From Microseira sp041929235 (GTDB lineage: Bacteria; Cyanobacteriota; Cyanobacteriia; Cyanobacteriales; Aerosakkonemataceae), in NCBI RefSeq assembly GCF_041929235.1, contig NZ_JBHFNP010000131.1, forward strand, positions 121,782-185,781: 64,000 nucleotides of DNA, in the 5' to 3' direction. The position numbers and the translations under genes were made by a program. Each line of letters starts with the position of its first letter. The first letter of the stretch is position 1. A model generated the notes under the pieces. That model had not been told where the DNA came from. It searched no databases and was given only the letters and a program-made list of their open reading frames with translations. This document shows, piece by piece, positions 8,867 through 16,248 of the stretch.

Positions 8867-9343
8867 GTGAAAAGTCTAATTTACGGTGGTCTATCTGCTT
8901 TGATACTAAGTACTGCTGTTGTTCCTGCTATTGCCCCTAAAGCACAGGCACAGATGCGTTTCAACTTTAGCGCGCCCTTTATTGCTGATTCGGGTATCGC
9001 CAGTGCTAATAACGATAGCCATTTCATTAACGTAGCTGTTACGGGGTATCCTCTAACAAATCTAACGATCGCTTTACCAAACGAGATGAAAAGTGTCCGG
9101 CAAGTTCGGATTACGGATCAAACAGGGAAAGAGATAGCAGCGAATGTGGCAGTCAGTACGGGAAGCGTGGCAATTAACTTTCCTCAACCAGTAGCGCCTG
9201 ACAATTATATAAGGGTGATGCTGAATGGTGTTGAAATGAACCAGGTGGGAGAAACAGTGCTTTATCGGGTTTTTGCTATGAAGCAGGGATTGATGGGAGA
9301 CATCCCTGTAGGGACAGCAATGGTTAGAGTTCCGGAGAATTGA
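8867..9343 (+). CDS. Exported DUF2808 family protein
   Basis: I place the start at GTG 8867. An AGGAG Shine-Dalgarno sits 8 nt upstream, and the resulting N-terminus (KSLIYGGLSALILSTAVVPA...KAQA) is a textbook signal peptide cleaved near AQA-QM. The in-frame ATG at 8837 and the opening at 8693 lack this. The mature part (FINVAVTGYPLTNLTIALP, ITDQTGKEIAANV, FPQPVAPDNYIRVMLNGVEM, VLYRVFAMKQGLMGDIPVGT) matches the cyanobacterial DUF2808 family. These are periplasmic or outer-layer proteins of unknown function. About 158 aa. The gene stands alone between repeat-rich spacers. Confidence 0.85.
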   Translation: MKSLIYGGLSALILSTAVVPAIAPKAQAQMRFNFSAPFIADSGIASANNDSHFINVAVTGYPLTNLTIALPNEMKSVRQVRITDQTGKEIAANVAVSTGSVAINFPQPVAPDNYIRVMLNGVEMNQVGETVLYRVFAMKQGLMGDIPVGTAMVRVPEN

Positions 9344-9739
9344 TTTTAAGACTTACGCACTTTAACCAGAAGTTGCTAAACCATTACTACAATCGATAAA
9401 TAAAGTAGAAACCGGGTTTCTTCAATAAATCCGGTTTCTACTTCATGAATATCTGATTTTAAAATCTGACGCCTTTACAACAGCAACTCCCGTTGCCATC
9501 CCTCGTTTGAATCGGCAAAATATTCTATAGCTGGCGAATATAGTTGGCAAGGTTTTCAACAGCAAGAGGTAGGTGCAAGGCGATCGCATCTGATATCATG
9601 TCCGTTGAATTGCCCATAATAAAAAAACCTCACCGCGTCGTTGGGTAGGGAACATCATAGATATCTCGGACAAACAGATAACGTTAATAATGTTCCCTAC
9701 TCCTAATCATGGGTAATCGACCGGACATGATATGAGACC
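9344..9739. repeat. Gene-free: long duplicated segment (9402-9592) interrupted by a MITE-like element (9593-9733)
   Basis: 9402-9592 is a diverged copy of 13066-13285. Both contain AAAGTAGAAACCGGGTTTC and CCGTTGCCATCCCTCGTTTG. The match stops exactly where a 141-bp element begins (9593-9733; ends ATATCATGTCCG and CGGACATGATAT; internal stem GTAGGGAACAT / ATGTTCCCTAC). The element therefore looks like an insertion into an older repeat. A sister element lies inverted at 11786-11934. Confidence 0.75.
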
Positions 9740-9919
9740 CTACTCACTTTTGAATACACCAGCTTCTTGCTCGCTCAAATCCAAGGCTTTTTTGACGCGA
9801 AATAAGGCTCTCAAATAAGCGACTTGACTATACCAAGCAGCTCGGGGTAATAAGGGCTTTTGAGTCTCACTTTGCTGGTGAGAATTGTTGGCTGTATTTA
9901 GGGGCGAATTTCCAGTCAT
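9740..9919 (-). CDS. Small RiPP-maturase partner-like protein (paralog of 15274-15495)
   Basis: 59 aa from ATG 9917-9919, preceded by AAGGA 8 nt upstream. The ORF could open earlier at a TTG, but that lacks a ribosome site. The C-terminal half, LLPRAAWYSQVAYLRALFRV then KKALDLSEQEAGVFKSE, is clearly homologous to the small protein after the radical SAM gene (LLPRSAWGSQVAFLRVLFRA, KKALDRIEREVGVLKS). By that analogy it may be an accessory (PlpY-like) partner of a radical SAM enzyme, but no such enzyme lies next to this copy. It is the gene downstream of the peptide at 10031-10231 on the same strand. Function is inferred from the paralog only. Confidence 0.65.
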   Translation of the reverse strand: MTGNSPLNTANNSHQQSETQKPLLPRAAWYSQVAYLRALFRVKKALDLSEQEAGVFKSE

Positions 9920-10030
9920 GGGCTGTTCCTTACGGTTAACTGAATCTGCCAAGCAAATATCCCCGCGTCGCTTCTAGAAGGACACTATGGTCACTGATAT
10001 TTAGCGGGCAGTGACGTCTAATTGTTTCTT

Positions 10031-10231
10031 TTACTTCTGCTGACTTTTAACAGCATTCCAAACTGCTACTACAGGAGCTGCGGCAAGAGCGACAGAAGCA
10101 ACTACTACAACAGCAGCTACAACAAAACCTCCACCTTGAACCGTTAAATCCGCTTCAGATAGCTCTGAAAGATGGTTTTCAGAATCTGAAATTTTTCTGG
10201 GTTGTAAATCAAAAACATGAATCTTAGCCAT
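10031..10231 (-). CDS. Double-glycine leader peptide precursor, Val/Ala-rich core
   Basis: 66 aa. The N-terminal AKIHVFDLQ motif and LSELSEADLTVQGGG match the leader pattern shared by the precursors of this island: [K/R]xxIxDL near the N-terminus, acidic helix, then GG. Predicted cleavage after GG (residues 33-34) leaves a core of about 32 residues rich in Val/Ala (FVVAAVVVVASVALAAAPVV), Cys-free and probably membrane-active. Ribosome site: a purine-rich AGGAAAAA lies upstream of the ATG. The likely exporter is the C39 ABC system at 24956-27739. Biological activity is unknown. Confidence 0.72.
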   Translation of the reverse strand: MAKIHVFDLQPRKISDSENHLSELSEADLTVQGGGFVVAAVVVVASVALAAAPVVAVWNAVKSQQK

Positions 10232-10812
10232 TTGAGTTTTTCCTGATTCTAAAATGCTTATGATTTACATCATAATCATATAAAAAATATAAATCAACCC
10301 CTCAAATCTTATTCACCGAACATAAATTCAGCTAATTATGTCCCGATTTTATCTCTATCTAGTCCATCAAAAACACTGTCACTGCTGAAAAAGCTTTAAA
10401 TTTCGTTAGTGCAACTGTCACAAAAATAACTTATTTTTGTTCAAACCCATCAAAATGATTTTAATCGAAAGTTTAAAAATAAATAAACTAAACCTAATTG
10501 AGCTATTTATATTCTGATTAAACCATGAACTTGAAAGACTTGTAATTGAAAAATCAGAGCAACCATTAATATTTTAAGTTTGAGCCTAGACATAAATAAG
10601 TTAATTAAATCCCCAAAAATATGGCGATTGAAAAAAAGATGATTCATGATGAAATTAGTAAAACTCACATCTTGCACCTTGCTCAATAAGGCTTGATAAA
10701 CCGGGTTTCTAGATGCAAAATCTAGGCTTTCAGGTAAAGGCAGTTGCCAGAAACTTTGGTGATAACCCTGGTGCAAGATGTGAGAAAACAAACCATAAGG
10801 AGTTAACTCATC
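10232..10812. repeat. Gene-free AT-rich divergent region with an inverted-repeat element
   Basis: Lies between two divergent peptide genes and should hold both promoters. 10664-10678 (CTCACATCTTGCACC) and 10770-10784 (its complement) bracket a segment of about 120 bp containing an AACCGGGTTTCT unit, so it looks like a small mobile hairpin. A 94-residue opening on the minus strand across it is composed of this element and AT-rich DNA and is not a gene. The right arm ends only 28 bp before the next precursor's start codon. Confidence 0.6.
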
Positions 10813-11070
10813 ATGGCTAAGATCAAAATCGCTGATTTACAACATACTCAGTTTGAATTTGCTGAACTCTCTCAATTAGAGATGGAGGCTATTTTAGGAG
10901 GAGGCTGGTTTCGTAAGTTGACTGGTATCCGTACTCCGTCATTTTTGCGAAAGCTTGATGATTGGGTTCATGACAATGTAGACGGAGGCTGGATTCGCGT
11001 AGTTGGAACAGTAATTGACGTTGTAGGCGGAGGCGGAGGCGGAGGGATTATACAAAATATGTTGGAATAA
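10813..11070 (+). CDS. Double-glycine leader peptide precursor, Gly-rich C-terminus
   Basis: 85 aa. The leader AKIKIADLQ...FEFAELSQLEMEAILGGG ends at a GG site (residues 29-30). The core begins with GWFRKLTGIRTPSFLRKLDD, is amphipathic and cationic, and ends with a run of seven Gly (VVGGGGGGGIIQNMLE). No Cys, so no thioether or disulfide chemistry. A hairpin (11135-11145 / 11155-11165) about 65 bp after the stop may end the transcript. Candidate substrate of the C39 peptidase-ABC exporter downstream. Divergent from the 10031-10231 precursor. Confidence 0.75.
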   Translation: MAKIKIADLQHTQFEFAELSQLEMEAILGGGWFRKLTGIRTPSFLRKLDDWVHDNVDGGWIRVVGTVIDVVGGGGGGGIIQNMLE

Positions 11071-11134
11071 CCATTTTTTTTAGACTTCTTTAGAGACAGC
11101 CTCTGGCTTTGAGTTTCTGATAGAGGTTTCAGGA

Positions 11135-11165
11135 GGAAGTTACCCTGCGACGCGGGGTAACTTCC
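11135..11165 (+). terminator. Hairpin after peptide gene 10813-11070
   Basis: GGAAGTTACCC (11135-11145) pairs perfectly with GGGTAACTTCC (11155-11165) around a 9-nt loop. No long T-run follows, so it may be a processing or stability hairpin rather than a strict intrinsic terminator. Confidence 0.4.
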
Positions 11166-11282
11166 GTCTAATTATAAAAAAGTAATTGGCTTTAGATTGG
11201 GTTAATTTCACCCATCTGTTTTTAAATTAATTACTCTTTGACAAAGGACGCCAGAACAAGATTTAGCAGTAACTAATTACTT

Positions 11283-11549
11283 TTAGGCTGCTATCATTTC
11301 ACAAATCATGCCACCCCTACCACCACCACCACCCGATGGATATGATAGGTTGTAACCTATATAACCACCTACTGCTGCTGAAATTGGAGTCAATATACCA
11401 CCTCCAGCTAAGGCTCCGTAGCCAATACCAATAAGCGTTCCAATTAAGACCCCTTCGTTAGCTCCTCCAGAAATTTCACTTGTTTTTAGCTCATCTATAT
11501 CTTCAATAATATTGATATTATTGATGTCGGAGATTGTAATTCGTGCCAT
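11283..11549 (-). CDS. Double-glycine leader peptide precursor, Gly/Ile-rich core
   Basis: 88 aa from ATG 11547-11549; an in-frame TTG two codons upstream is less likely. Leader: ARITISDINN, acidic IIEDIDELKTSEIS, then GG. The core contains a glycine-zipper-like hydrophobic stretch (VLIGTLIGIGYGALAGGGIL, then SAAVGGYIGYNL), typical of pore-forming bacteriocin-like peptides. Its end, SYPSGGGGGRGGMICEM, has the only Cys among the island's GG precursor cores. It is transcribed towards the 10813 gene, so the pair is convergent. Export by the C39 system is inferred. Confidence 0.75.
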   Translation of the reverse strand: MARITISDINNINIIEDIDELKTSEISGGANEGVLIGTLIGIGYGALAGGGILTPISAAVGGYIGYNLSYPSGGGGGRGGMICEMIAA

Positions 11550-11555
11550 AAACAA

Positions 11556-12001
11556 ATCACTCGTTTTATCGAAGTATCAGCAACAATCTATTTTTTAGAC
11601 TACTTTAAACTCAAGTTAATTGCAACACCGTATCAGCGGTTTTTTTAAATTATATAAACTAATTGATTTCAGCATTGAAAAGCCTCAAGAGGAAAAAATC
11701 CACTTTTATTTAAAGTTATTTAAACTCAAAAACCTTTAAATCAAGACTTTTTGAAAATTCATCAACTATTTGCATTCAAAACTTATATCATGTCCGGTCG
11801 ATTACCCACGATCCCAAGCCGGGACACGGCATTATTAACGTTATCTGTTTGTCCGAGATATCTTTGATGCCGTGTCCCTACGCAACGACGGGGTGAGGTT
11901 TTTTTTATTATGGGCAATTCAACGGACATGATATTACCTAAAAAAATCCCCTCAATTCAAAACTTCCTCAAAAAAATCCCCCTAAAATCACCAACGCGAC
12001 T
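11556..12001. repeat. Intergenic: MITE-like element 11786-11934 plus AT-rich promoter region
   Basis: 11786-11934 is the inverted sister of 9593-9733: ends ATATCATGTCCG, shared ACCTCACC...CGTCGTTG and ATAACGTTAATAAT segments. Its internal stem is different but still paired (GGGACACGGCAT 11822-11833 with 11868-11879). The two elements bracket the 9740-11549 peptide genes in opposite orientation. 11556-11785 is AT-rich and holds the promoter of the minus-strand peptide. Confidence 0.75.
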
Positions 12002-12008
12002 TTAGGGG
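11974..12008 (-). terminator. Intrinsic terminator (minus strand) after the HTH gene
   Basis: On the minus strand CCCCTAAA pairs with TTTTAGGGG and is followed by ATTTTTTT. It overlaps the stop codon (12002-12004) of an open frame continuing past the HTH gene. This marks the end of the transcript containing the HTH protein at 12138-12728. Confidence 0.65.
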
Positions 12009-12137
12009 TTAATACCAGCTTCTTTAAACCAAACTCTCTCTACGCAACGGCAGACACCTCTTGATCCGCGATTGTTAACTAAGGTGTGTTCCACAAAATA
12101 CGGCTCTACCCCATCGGCAAACAAATGATGGGTGACT
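12002..12137 (-). pseudogene. Coding-like tail in the +1 frame after the HTH gene
   Basis: Directly after the HTH stop (12138-12140) another frame is open to a TAA at 12002-12004. It reads ...STKVTHHLFADGVEPYFVEH, then TLVNNRGSRGVCRCVERVWF and KEAGINP. The composition is that of a real protein, it lacks its own ribosome site, and it ends exactly at the terminator hairpin. It may be a domain once fused to the HTH protein and disconnected by a frameshift, or a small downstream gene whose start overlaps the HTH frame (opening from about 12150). I do not recognise the domain. Confidence 0.45.
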
Positions 12138-12728
12138 TTAGTCGAGAGAACCGCCAATAAACAGCGATCCGGGAGAGTTTACCGAGTTAGGCAAGGGCAG
12201 ATCGCGAATAATGAGACGAGAATTTGAGGGAATATTGATTTCCTTTGGCGCTAGATTATTCGATTGAGGAAAAATATGCTTGAGGAGACGATTAATGTGC
12301 TGTCCGCTCAGTTTTAAGCCACATTCTTTTTCCAACTGCTTGCTTAACCAGCCTCCCGTCCAGCGCTCAAAAGCATAACCAAAGTCACGGGGACTGTGAC
12401 TGACCAATTCTTTTAAACGTTCCAAATATTGCTCGTTGACTTTTTGAGGACGACCACGCCGACGTTTTTGCCATTCGTGTGCCATGCCACTTTGAGCTAC
12501 TAAGATCCAACGGTTGGCAGTTGCCGGAGAGCATCCCAGAATTTGACAAATTTCTGCTTGCGATTTTCCCCTATCAGCTAACAACATAATCTCGACGCGC
12601 TGACGGTATAACTCAGGTAAATTTTCCTGCAGACTCTTTTCCAGCAATTTGCGCTGAAAAGGAGTTAAATATTGACCTACAGCACGGGATAAATTATTGG
12701 GAGCGGTGAAGAATTGATTGGGAGACAT
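12138..12728 (-). CDS. Transposase-derived HTH protein with a leader-like C-terminal tail (copy 1)
   Basis: 196 aa. Residues about 20-150 form an HTH plus winged-helix region typical of the N-terminal DNA-binding half of IS630-type transposases (EIMLLADRGKSQAEICQILG; GRPQKVNEQYLERLKELV; WTGGWLSKQLEKECGL). There is no DDE catalytic domain. The tail after residue 165 (SRLIIRDLPLPN...SLFIGGSLD) resembles the leaders of the local peptide precursors (for example SRIVISDLNQ...WGG). A paralog (27633-28355) precedes the exporter gene, so these are probably domesticated regulators of the peptide island rather than mobile-element genes. The DNA target is unknown. The recurrent GACATAAATGTTT motif is a candidate. 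Confidence 0.75.
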   Translation of the reverse strand: MSPNQFFTAPNNLSRAVGQYLTPFQRKLLEKSLQENLPELYRQRVEIMLLADRGKSQAEICQILGCSPATANRWILVAQSGMAHEWQKRRRGRPQKVNEQYLERLKELVSHSPRDFGYAFERWTGGWLSKQLEKECGLKLSGQHINRLLKHIFPQSNNLAPKEINIPSNSRLIIRDLPLPNSVNSPGSLFIGGSLD

Positions 12729-13574
12729 ATTTATTGAAAGTTTTTAGAGTGCTAACTCAGAGCTAATACATCTAATCTAAGATGGGGATAGAGTGAGAGA
12801 AATATGCAGTCTGTAATCAAAAAATATAAATAAAAAACCCGCCTAGATGTTGCCATTCTGGCAGATTTGATTAACTCTGCATCCTAACCGCTGTCGATGC
12901 TTTGAGATAACCCTACAGTCGGGTTGCTTGCACGAAGCGGAGATCGCCTCCAATTTCGCCCTCATCGTCAAGCGCGTAAACGCGGACGACTTCACCCAGA
13001 AAGCTTAGCAGCACCTTGTTCAATTAATTGTTCCATAAAAATTGACTTCATAACCTGACCTATACAAAGTAGAAACCGGGTTTCTTCAATAAATCCGGTT
13101 TCTACTTCATGAATATCTGATTTTAAAATCCGACGCCTTCCCAACAGCAACTCCCGTTGCCATCCCTCGTTTGAATCGGCAAAATATTCTCTAGCTGACC
13201 AAATAGAGTTGGCAAGGTTGTAAACAGCAAGGCGCAGACGGGAGCAACGCAATTTGGTGAGGTAGGTGCAACGCGATCGCATCTGTTACATCTTGTGGGA
13301 GCAATGCAACAAGCGTATCAGTTGGCAAGGTTTTTGGGACATAAATGTTTGAGTTATTGCCCAAATTTTTTAGTCTAAGGTTACGAGAAATGAAGGTTTT
13401 TGTTATTTCTGGCTTCCCTCTGAATGGATTTTTGCGGACATAAATGTTTGATTTGTTTCTCTTCAAAATTTTGTCAAGTTGGTTAAATACCTTTGAAATT
13501 GCCTAGTATTGTGTAGACAATAGGCAATTATGAAGCTTATTGTTTGAGTCTAAATAACTGAAAAGGATCCAACT
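12729..13574. promoter_or_regulatory. Gene-free 846 bp: duplicated promoter module upstream of the Nif11 precursor
   Basis: 13225-13520 is a diverged copy of 16394-16690, which precedes the kinase gene. Both carry two GACATAAATGTTT-type sites (here 13338-13350 and 13437-13449) and a shared GGTTACGAGAAATGAAGG segment. 13066-13285 is also a copy of 9402-9592. 12890-13020 on the minus strand shows a short protein-like frame (LGEVVRVYALDDEGEIGGDL) lacking a start, probably a gene remnant. 13500-13574 holds the likely promoter of the precursor. Confidence 0.65.
13338..13449. promoter_or_regulatory. Candidate operator sites GACATAAATGTTT (pair upstream of the Nif11 precursor)
   Basis: Exact copies at 13338-13350 and 13437-13449, with ACAT-AA-ATGT dyad symmetry, at -237 and -138 from the start codon. 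Further exact copies lie at 15623-15635, 16506-16518 and (reverse) 20643-20655. Close variants occur at 16605-16617, 20832-20844 and 21390-21402. I did not notice the motif outside the peptide island. Confidence 0.55.
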
Positions 13575-13913
13575 ATGTCTCTAGCAAATGTTGAAGCTTT
13601 CTACAAAAGGCTGTCTACTGATGAAGCGTTTCGCTCTCGAATTCAGCAGGTTAATAGCAAGGATGAATGTAGCCAAATCGTCAAAGCTGCTGGCTACGAT
13701 TTCACCCCAGAGGAGTTTGAAGAATATACCGCCCAGTTGTTAGAGTCAGATGGGGCTGATGGCGAACTCAGGGAATTAGATGAAAAAGAACTGGAAGTTG
13801 TTTTTGGTGGAAAGAGTTTTTTATTTATTCCAAAATATCCATATGACTACCTAATGTATGGAGGAGTGACTCCACCGGAGTCCTGGATCCAAAGCCAAAA
13901 TTTTTATGAATAG
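13575..13913 (+). CDS. Nif11-type RiPP precursor peptide with an MYG core motif
   Basis: 112 aa. The leader (residues 1-79) matches the Nif11-like family: SLANVEAFYKRLSTDEAFRS, KAAGYDFTPEEFEEY, then LDEKELEVVFGG. Predicted cleavage after GG78-79 leaves a 33-residue core rich in aromatic residues (FLFIPKYPYDYLMYGG, VTPPESWIQSQNFYE). The core's Met94-Tyr95-Gly96 followed by GVTPPE resembles the XYG motif from which PlpX/PlpY-type spliceases of Pleurocapsa excise a tyramine unit to leave an alpha-keto-beta-amino acid. That chemistry is inferred. The gene is 81 bp upstream of a radical SAM/SPASM gene, with a weak terminator between them. GGATCC-AACT precedes the ATG (AAGGA site). Confidence 0.85.
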   Translation: MSLANVEAFYKRLSTDEAFRSRIQQVNSKDECSQIVKAAGYDFTPEEFEEYTAQLLESDGADGELRELDEKELEVVFGGKSFLFIPKYPYDYLMYGGVTPPESWIQSQNFYE

Positions 13914-13946
13914 TTAAGAAAGTTTGAGGCATAAGCCGAGATTTCT

Positions 13947-13969
13947 GGGGGAGATGGGTTCCCCCTTTT
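13947..13969 (+). terminator. Possible attenuating terminator between precursor and maturase genes
   Basis: GGGGGA (13947-13952) can pair with TCCCCC (13960-13965), followed by TTTT. The stem is short, so partial read-through is likely. Such a site would give more precursor than enzyme transcript. Confidence 0.4.
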
Positions 13970-13994
13970 GTAGAAATTATTTGAGGGTATTTTG

Positions 13995-15254
13995 ATGACA
14001 TATCGCAGAATTAGTTATGCAGTTTGGGAAATAACTCTTAAGTGCAATCTCGCGTGTCAACATTGCGGTTCTCGTGCAGGTAATGCGCGGGAGAAAGAAC
14101 TTTCTACTGAAGAAGCTCTTGATCTTGTCAGACAGCTAGCGGAAGTCGGAATAAAAGAAGTAACTCTAATTGGGGGTGAGGCTTTTCTCCGTCCTGATTG
14201 GTTAGAAATTGCCAAAGCAATTACCCAAGCTGGGATGGTTTGTGGAATGACAACTGGCGGTTTTGGTATTAATCTAGATACAGCACGCCGGATGAAAGAA
14301 GCTGGAATTCAAGTAGTTTCTGTTTCGGTTGATGGTTTGGAAGCAACTCATGACAGACTGCGTGGTAAAAAAGGTTCCTGGCAATGGGCTTTTAAAACCA
14401 TGAGCCACCTTAAAGAAGCGGGTATTCCCTTCGGTTGCAATACTCAAATCAATCGCCTTTCTGCACCGGAATTCCCCCGGATTTACGAGCATATTCGCGA
14501 TGCCGGAATCTTTGCTTGGCAAATTCAATTAACTGTGCCGATGGGGAATGCAGCAGATAATAGCGACATTCTTTTACAACCTTATGAATTACTGGATGTG
14601 TATCCAATGATTGCTCGTGTTGCTGAAAGGGCGAAGCGAGAAGGTGTACGAATTCAGCCAGGGAATAATATCGGTTACTATGGCCCTTATGAGCGACTGT
14701 TGCGAGGAGGCGATGCTTGGTCGTTTTGGCAGGGATGTAGTGCTGGACTTTCTGCTTTGGGAATAGAAGCGGATGGTGCAATTAAAGGTTGTCCCTCACT
14801 GCCAACTTCTGTTTACACTGGGGGCAATATTCGAGACTATTCACTGCGGACAATTATTGAAGAAACAGAAGAATTGCGGTTTAATTTGGGGGCTGATACT
14901 CCTAAAGGAACCGAACACTTGTGGGGTTTCTGCAAGACTTGCGAATTTGCCGAACTGTGTCGCGGGGGTTGCAGTTGGACGGCTCATGTGTTCTTTGATA
15001 AGAGAGGGAATAATCCTTACTGTCATCACCGAGCGATCGCACAAGCTAAATGCGGCAAGAGGGAGAGAGTGGTTCTCAAGCGGCGAGCGGATGGGAAACC
15101 GTTTGATAATGGAGAGTTTGCTTTGATTGAGGCACCAATTGATGCTCCTTTGCCGGAAAACGATCCGCTGCATTTTAACAGCGATCGCATTCAATGGCCA
15201 GAAGGTTGGGCAGAGGAAACAGAAGTAGCATTATTGGTTGGTGCAAGGGTTTAA
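13995..15254 (+). CDS. Radical SAM/SPASM peptide maturase (splicease PlpX-like candidate)
   Basis: 419 aa from ATG 13995; a TTG one codon earlier also opens the frame, but the GAGGG site suits the ATG. The [4Fe-4S] SAM motif is CNLACQHC (Cys17, 21, 24). GGEAFLRPDW is the GGE-type SAM-binding block. A C-terminal SPASM domain supplies further cluster cysteines (CSAGLSALGIEADGAIKGCP; WGFCKTCEFAELCRGGC; NPYCHH). It follows a Nif11 precursor and precedes a 73-aa partner by 19 bp, giving precursor-rSAM-small protein order as in spliceotide loci. Tyramine excision from the MYG motif is the most interesting hypothesis. Other rSAM chemistry (epimerisation, cross-linking) cannot be excluded. Confidence 0.85.
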   Translation: MTYRRISYAVWEITLKCNLACQHCGSRAGNAREKELSTEEALDLVRQLAEVGIKEVTLIGGEAFLRPDWLEIAKAITQAGMVCGMTTGGFGINLDTARRMKEAGIQVVSVSVDGLEATHDRLRGKKGSWQWAFKTMSHLKEAGIPFGCNTQINRLSAPEFPRIYEHIRDAGIFAWQIQLTVPMGNAADNSDILLQPYELLDVYPMIARVAERAKREGVRIQPGNNIGYYGPYERLLRGGDAWSFWQGCSAGLSALGIEADGAIKGCPSLPTSVYTGGNIRDYSLRTIIEETEELRFNLGADTPKGTEHLWGFCKTCEFAELCRGGCSWTAHVFFDKRGNNPYCHHRAIAQAKCGKRERVVLKRRADGKPFDNGEFALIEAPIDAPLPENDPLHFNSDRIQWPEGWAEETEVALLVGARV

Positions 15255-15273
15255 TAACTGCAAGGTGAATACT

Positions 15274-15495
15274 ATGTACGCTGATTCTATTTCACTAGAA
15301 GATACGACTGTTTCTGATCGGAGGAATGGTAGTTTAGAGTCATCAATGGATAACTCTCAGGCTGAGGTAAACTCTTTCACTCCTCTGTTGCCTCGTTCTG
15401 CTTGGGGCAGTCAGGTGGCTTTTTTGCGAGTGCTTTTTAGAGCAAAGAAGGCTTTAGATAGAATTGAGAGGGAAGTAGGTGTGTTGAAAAGTTAA
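15274..15495 (+). CDS. Small partner protein of the radical SAM maturase (PlpY-like candidate)
   Basis: 73 aa from ATG 15274 (AAGGTGA upstream); 19 bp after the radical SAM stop, so co-transcribed. The N-terminal half is polar and variable. The C-terminal half (PLLPRSAWGSQVAFLRVLFR, then KKALDRIEREVGVLKS) is shared with the orphan 59-aa protein at 9740-9919. Position and size fit the small accessory subunit required by splicease-type radical SAM enzymes, but I rely on gene order, not recognised homology. A strong terminator follows at 15553-15583. Confidence 0.7.
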   Translation: MYADSISLEDTTVSDRRNGSLESSMDNSQAEVNSFTPLLPRSAWGSQVAFLRVLFRAKKALDRIEREVGVLKS

Positions 15496-15552
15496 TGCTG
15501 ATTAGCTCCATATAAGCGTGATTTGATTTGAGGTTTAATACTTATTTGGTTT

Positions 15553-15583
15553 CAACCCAATGTTTTTATTGGGTTGATTTTTT
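15553..15583 (+). terminator. Intrinsic terminator after the precursor-rSAM-partner operon
   Basis: CAACCCAAT (15553-15561) pairs perfectly with ATTGGGTTG (15568-15576) around a GTTTTT loop, followed by ATTTTTT. It closes the 13575-15495 transcription unit. Confidence 0.85.
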
Positions 15584-15959
15584 GTTTTTTTAATTTAAAA
15601 GCAGGGTTGAAAAATCAAACAGGACATAAATGTTTGATTTTTGATACTTTGGAGAGTTGACTGTTCAACCACAAGGTTGTAATTATATTCAAACTAGACT
15701 GAATTTAATGCAAAAATCACTCATAATTGCTTGATTTATGTTCATTTTATCACAATAAATAACTTGAAAATATATGGGAAATTTTTATATGAAATTTTTG
15801 ACTTATTTATTAAGTCAATAGAATGCATTATTTATGTCACTTTATAAAATGAAAAATCCTGTAAAATCACGAATTAATAAGAGATTATATTAATAATACG
15901 AGGTAATTGAATTAAACCTCGAATCTCAAACAAAATCAATTTCTTAGGAGTCACGAAAA
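15584..15959. promoter_or_regulatory. AT-rich promoter region of peptide 15960-16214
   Basis: Very AT-rich, gene-free. One exact GACATAAATGTTT site lies at 15623-15635, and a half-site TTTATGTCAC at 15831-15840. The proximal part contains long A/T stretches that could carry the promoter. TTAGGAG at 15943-15949 is the ribosome site of the downstream precursor. Confidence 0.55.
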
Positions 15960-16214
15960 ATGTCTAGAATTGTCATCTCTGATTTAAACCAAGAAAGCAC
16001 CTTGACAAGTGAGGAATTAGAACAAATATGGGGTGGATTGCGTCCAACACCAGAATCTCCTGTGAGTGGGTGGTTTTCGGGAAGTACTCGTTTAGCAACT
16101 CGTTTGACAGCTGTAGGTGCTGTTTGGGGGGCTTTTCAAGCAGGGTGGGAAGCTGGACAGTGGTTAAATGAAAATACACCTATTCAAAGTTGGATTTCTA
16201 ACGCACTTGAGTAA
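15960..16214 (+). CDS. Double-glycine leader precursor adjacent to kinase/HopA1 pair
   Basis: 84 aa. The leader SRIVISDLNQESTLTSEELE ends at QIWGG (residues 26-27). The core (about 57 aa) starts LRPTPESPVSGWFSGSTRLA and continues TRLTAVGAVWGAF...NENTPIQSWISNALE. It is Ser/Thr-rich near its N-terminus and has no Cys. It is the closest precursor upstream of the APH-like kinase and HopA1-like lyase genes (16781-19079). If they act on it, dehydroalanine/dehydrobutyrine without thioether rings would be expected (inference). Strong GGAG ribosome site. A 28-bp perfect palindrome follows the stop. Confidence 0.78.
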   Translation: MSRIVISDLNQESTLTSEELEQIWGGLRPTPESPVSGWFSGSTRLATRLTAVGAVWGAFQAGWEAGQWLNENTPIQSWISNALE

Positions 16215-16220
16215 TTATAG

Positions 16221-16248
16221 GTTGGGTTGCGCGATCGCGCAACCCAAC
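16221..16248 (+). terminator. 28-bp palindrome after peptide gene
   Basis: Perfect palindrome with arms GTTGGGTTGCGCGA (16221-16234) and the complement, centred on a HIP1-like GCGATCGC. It lies 6 bp after the stop. There is no T-run, so it is a transcript-stabilising or terminating hairpin rather than a canonical terminator. Confidence 0.45.

Noticed and set aside
10507..10791. 94-codon opening on the minus strand between two divergent peptide genes
   Set aside because: It begins in an inverted-repeat element with an AACCGGGTTTCT unit and continues through AT-rich promoter DNA. No ribosome site or protein-like composition.
12138..12728. Active IS630-type transposase
   Set aside because: Only the HTH/winged-helix half is present, no DDE domain, no terminal inverted repeats seen. 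The paralog is tied to the exporter gene.
12992..13466. Overlapping openings on the minus strand upstream of the Nif11 precursor
   Set aside because: They lie in segments duplicated at 9402-9592 and 16394-16690, where the frames are not kept, so they are not genes.
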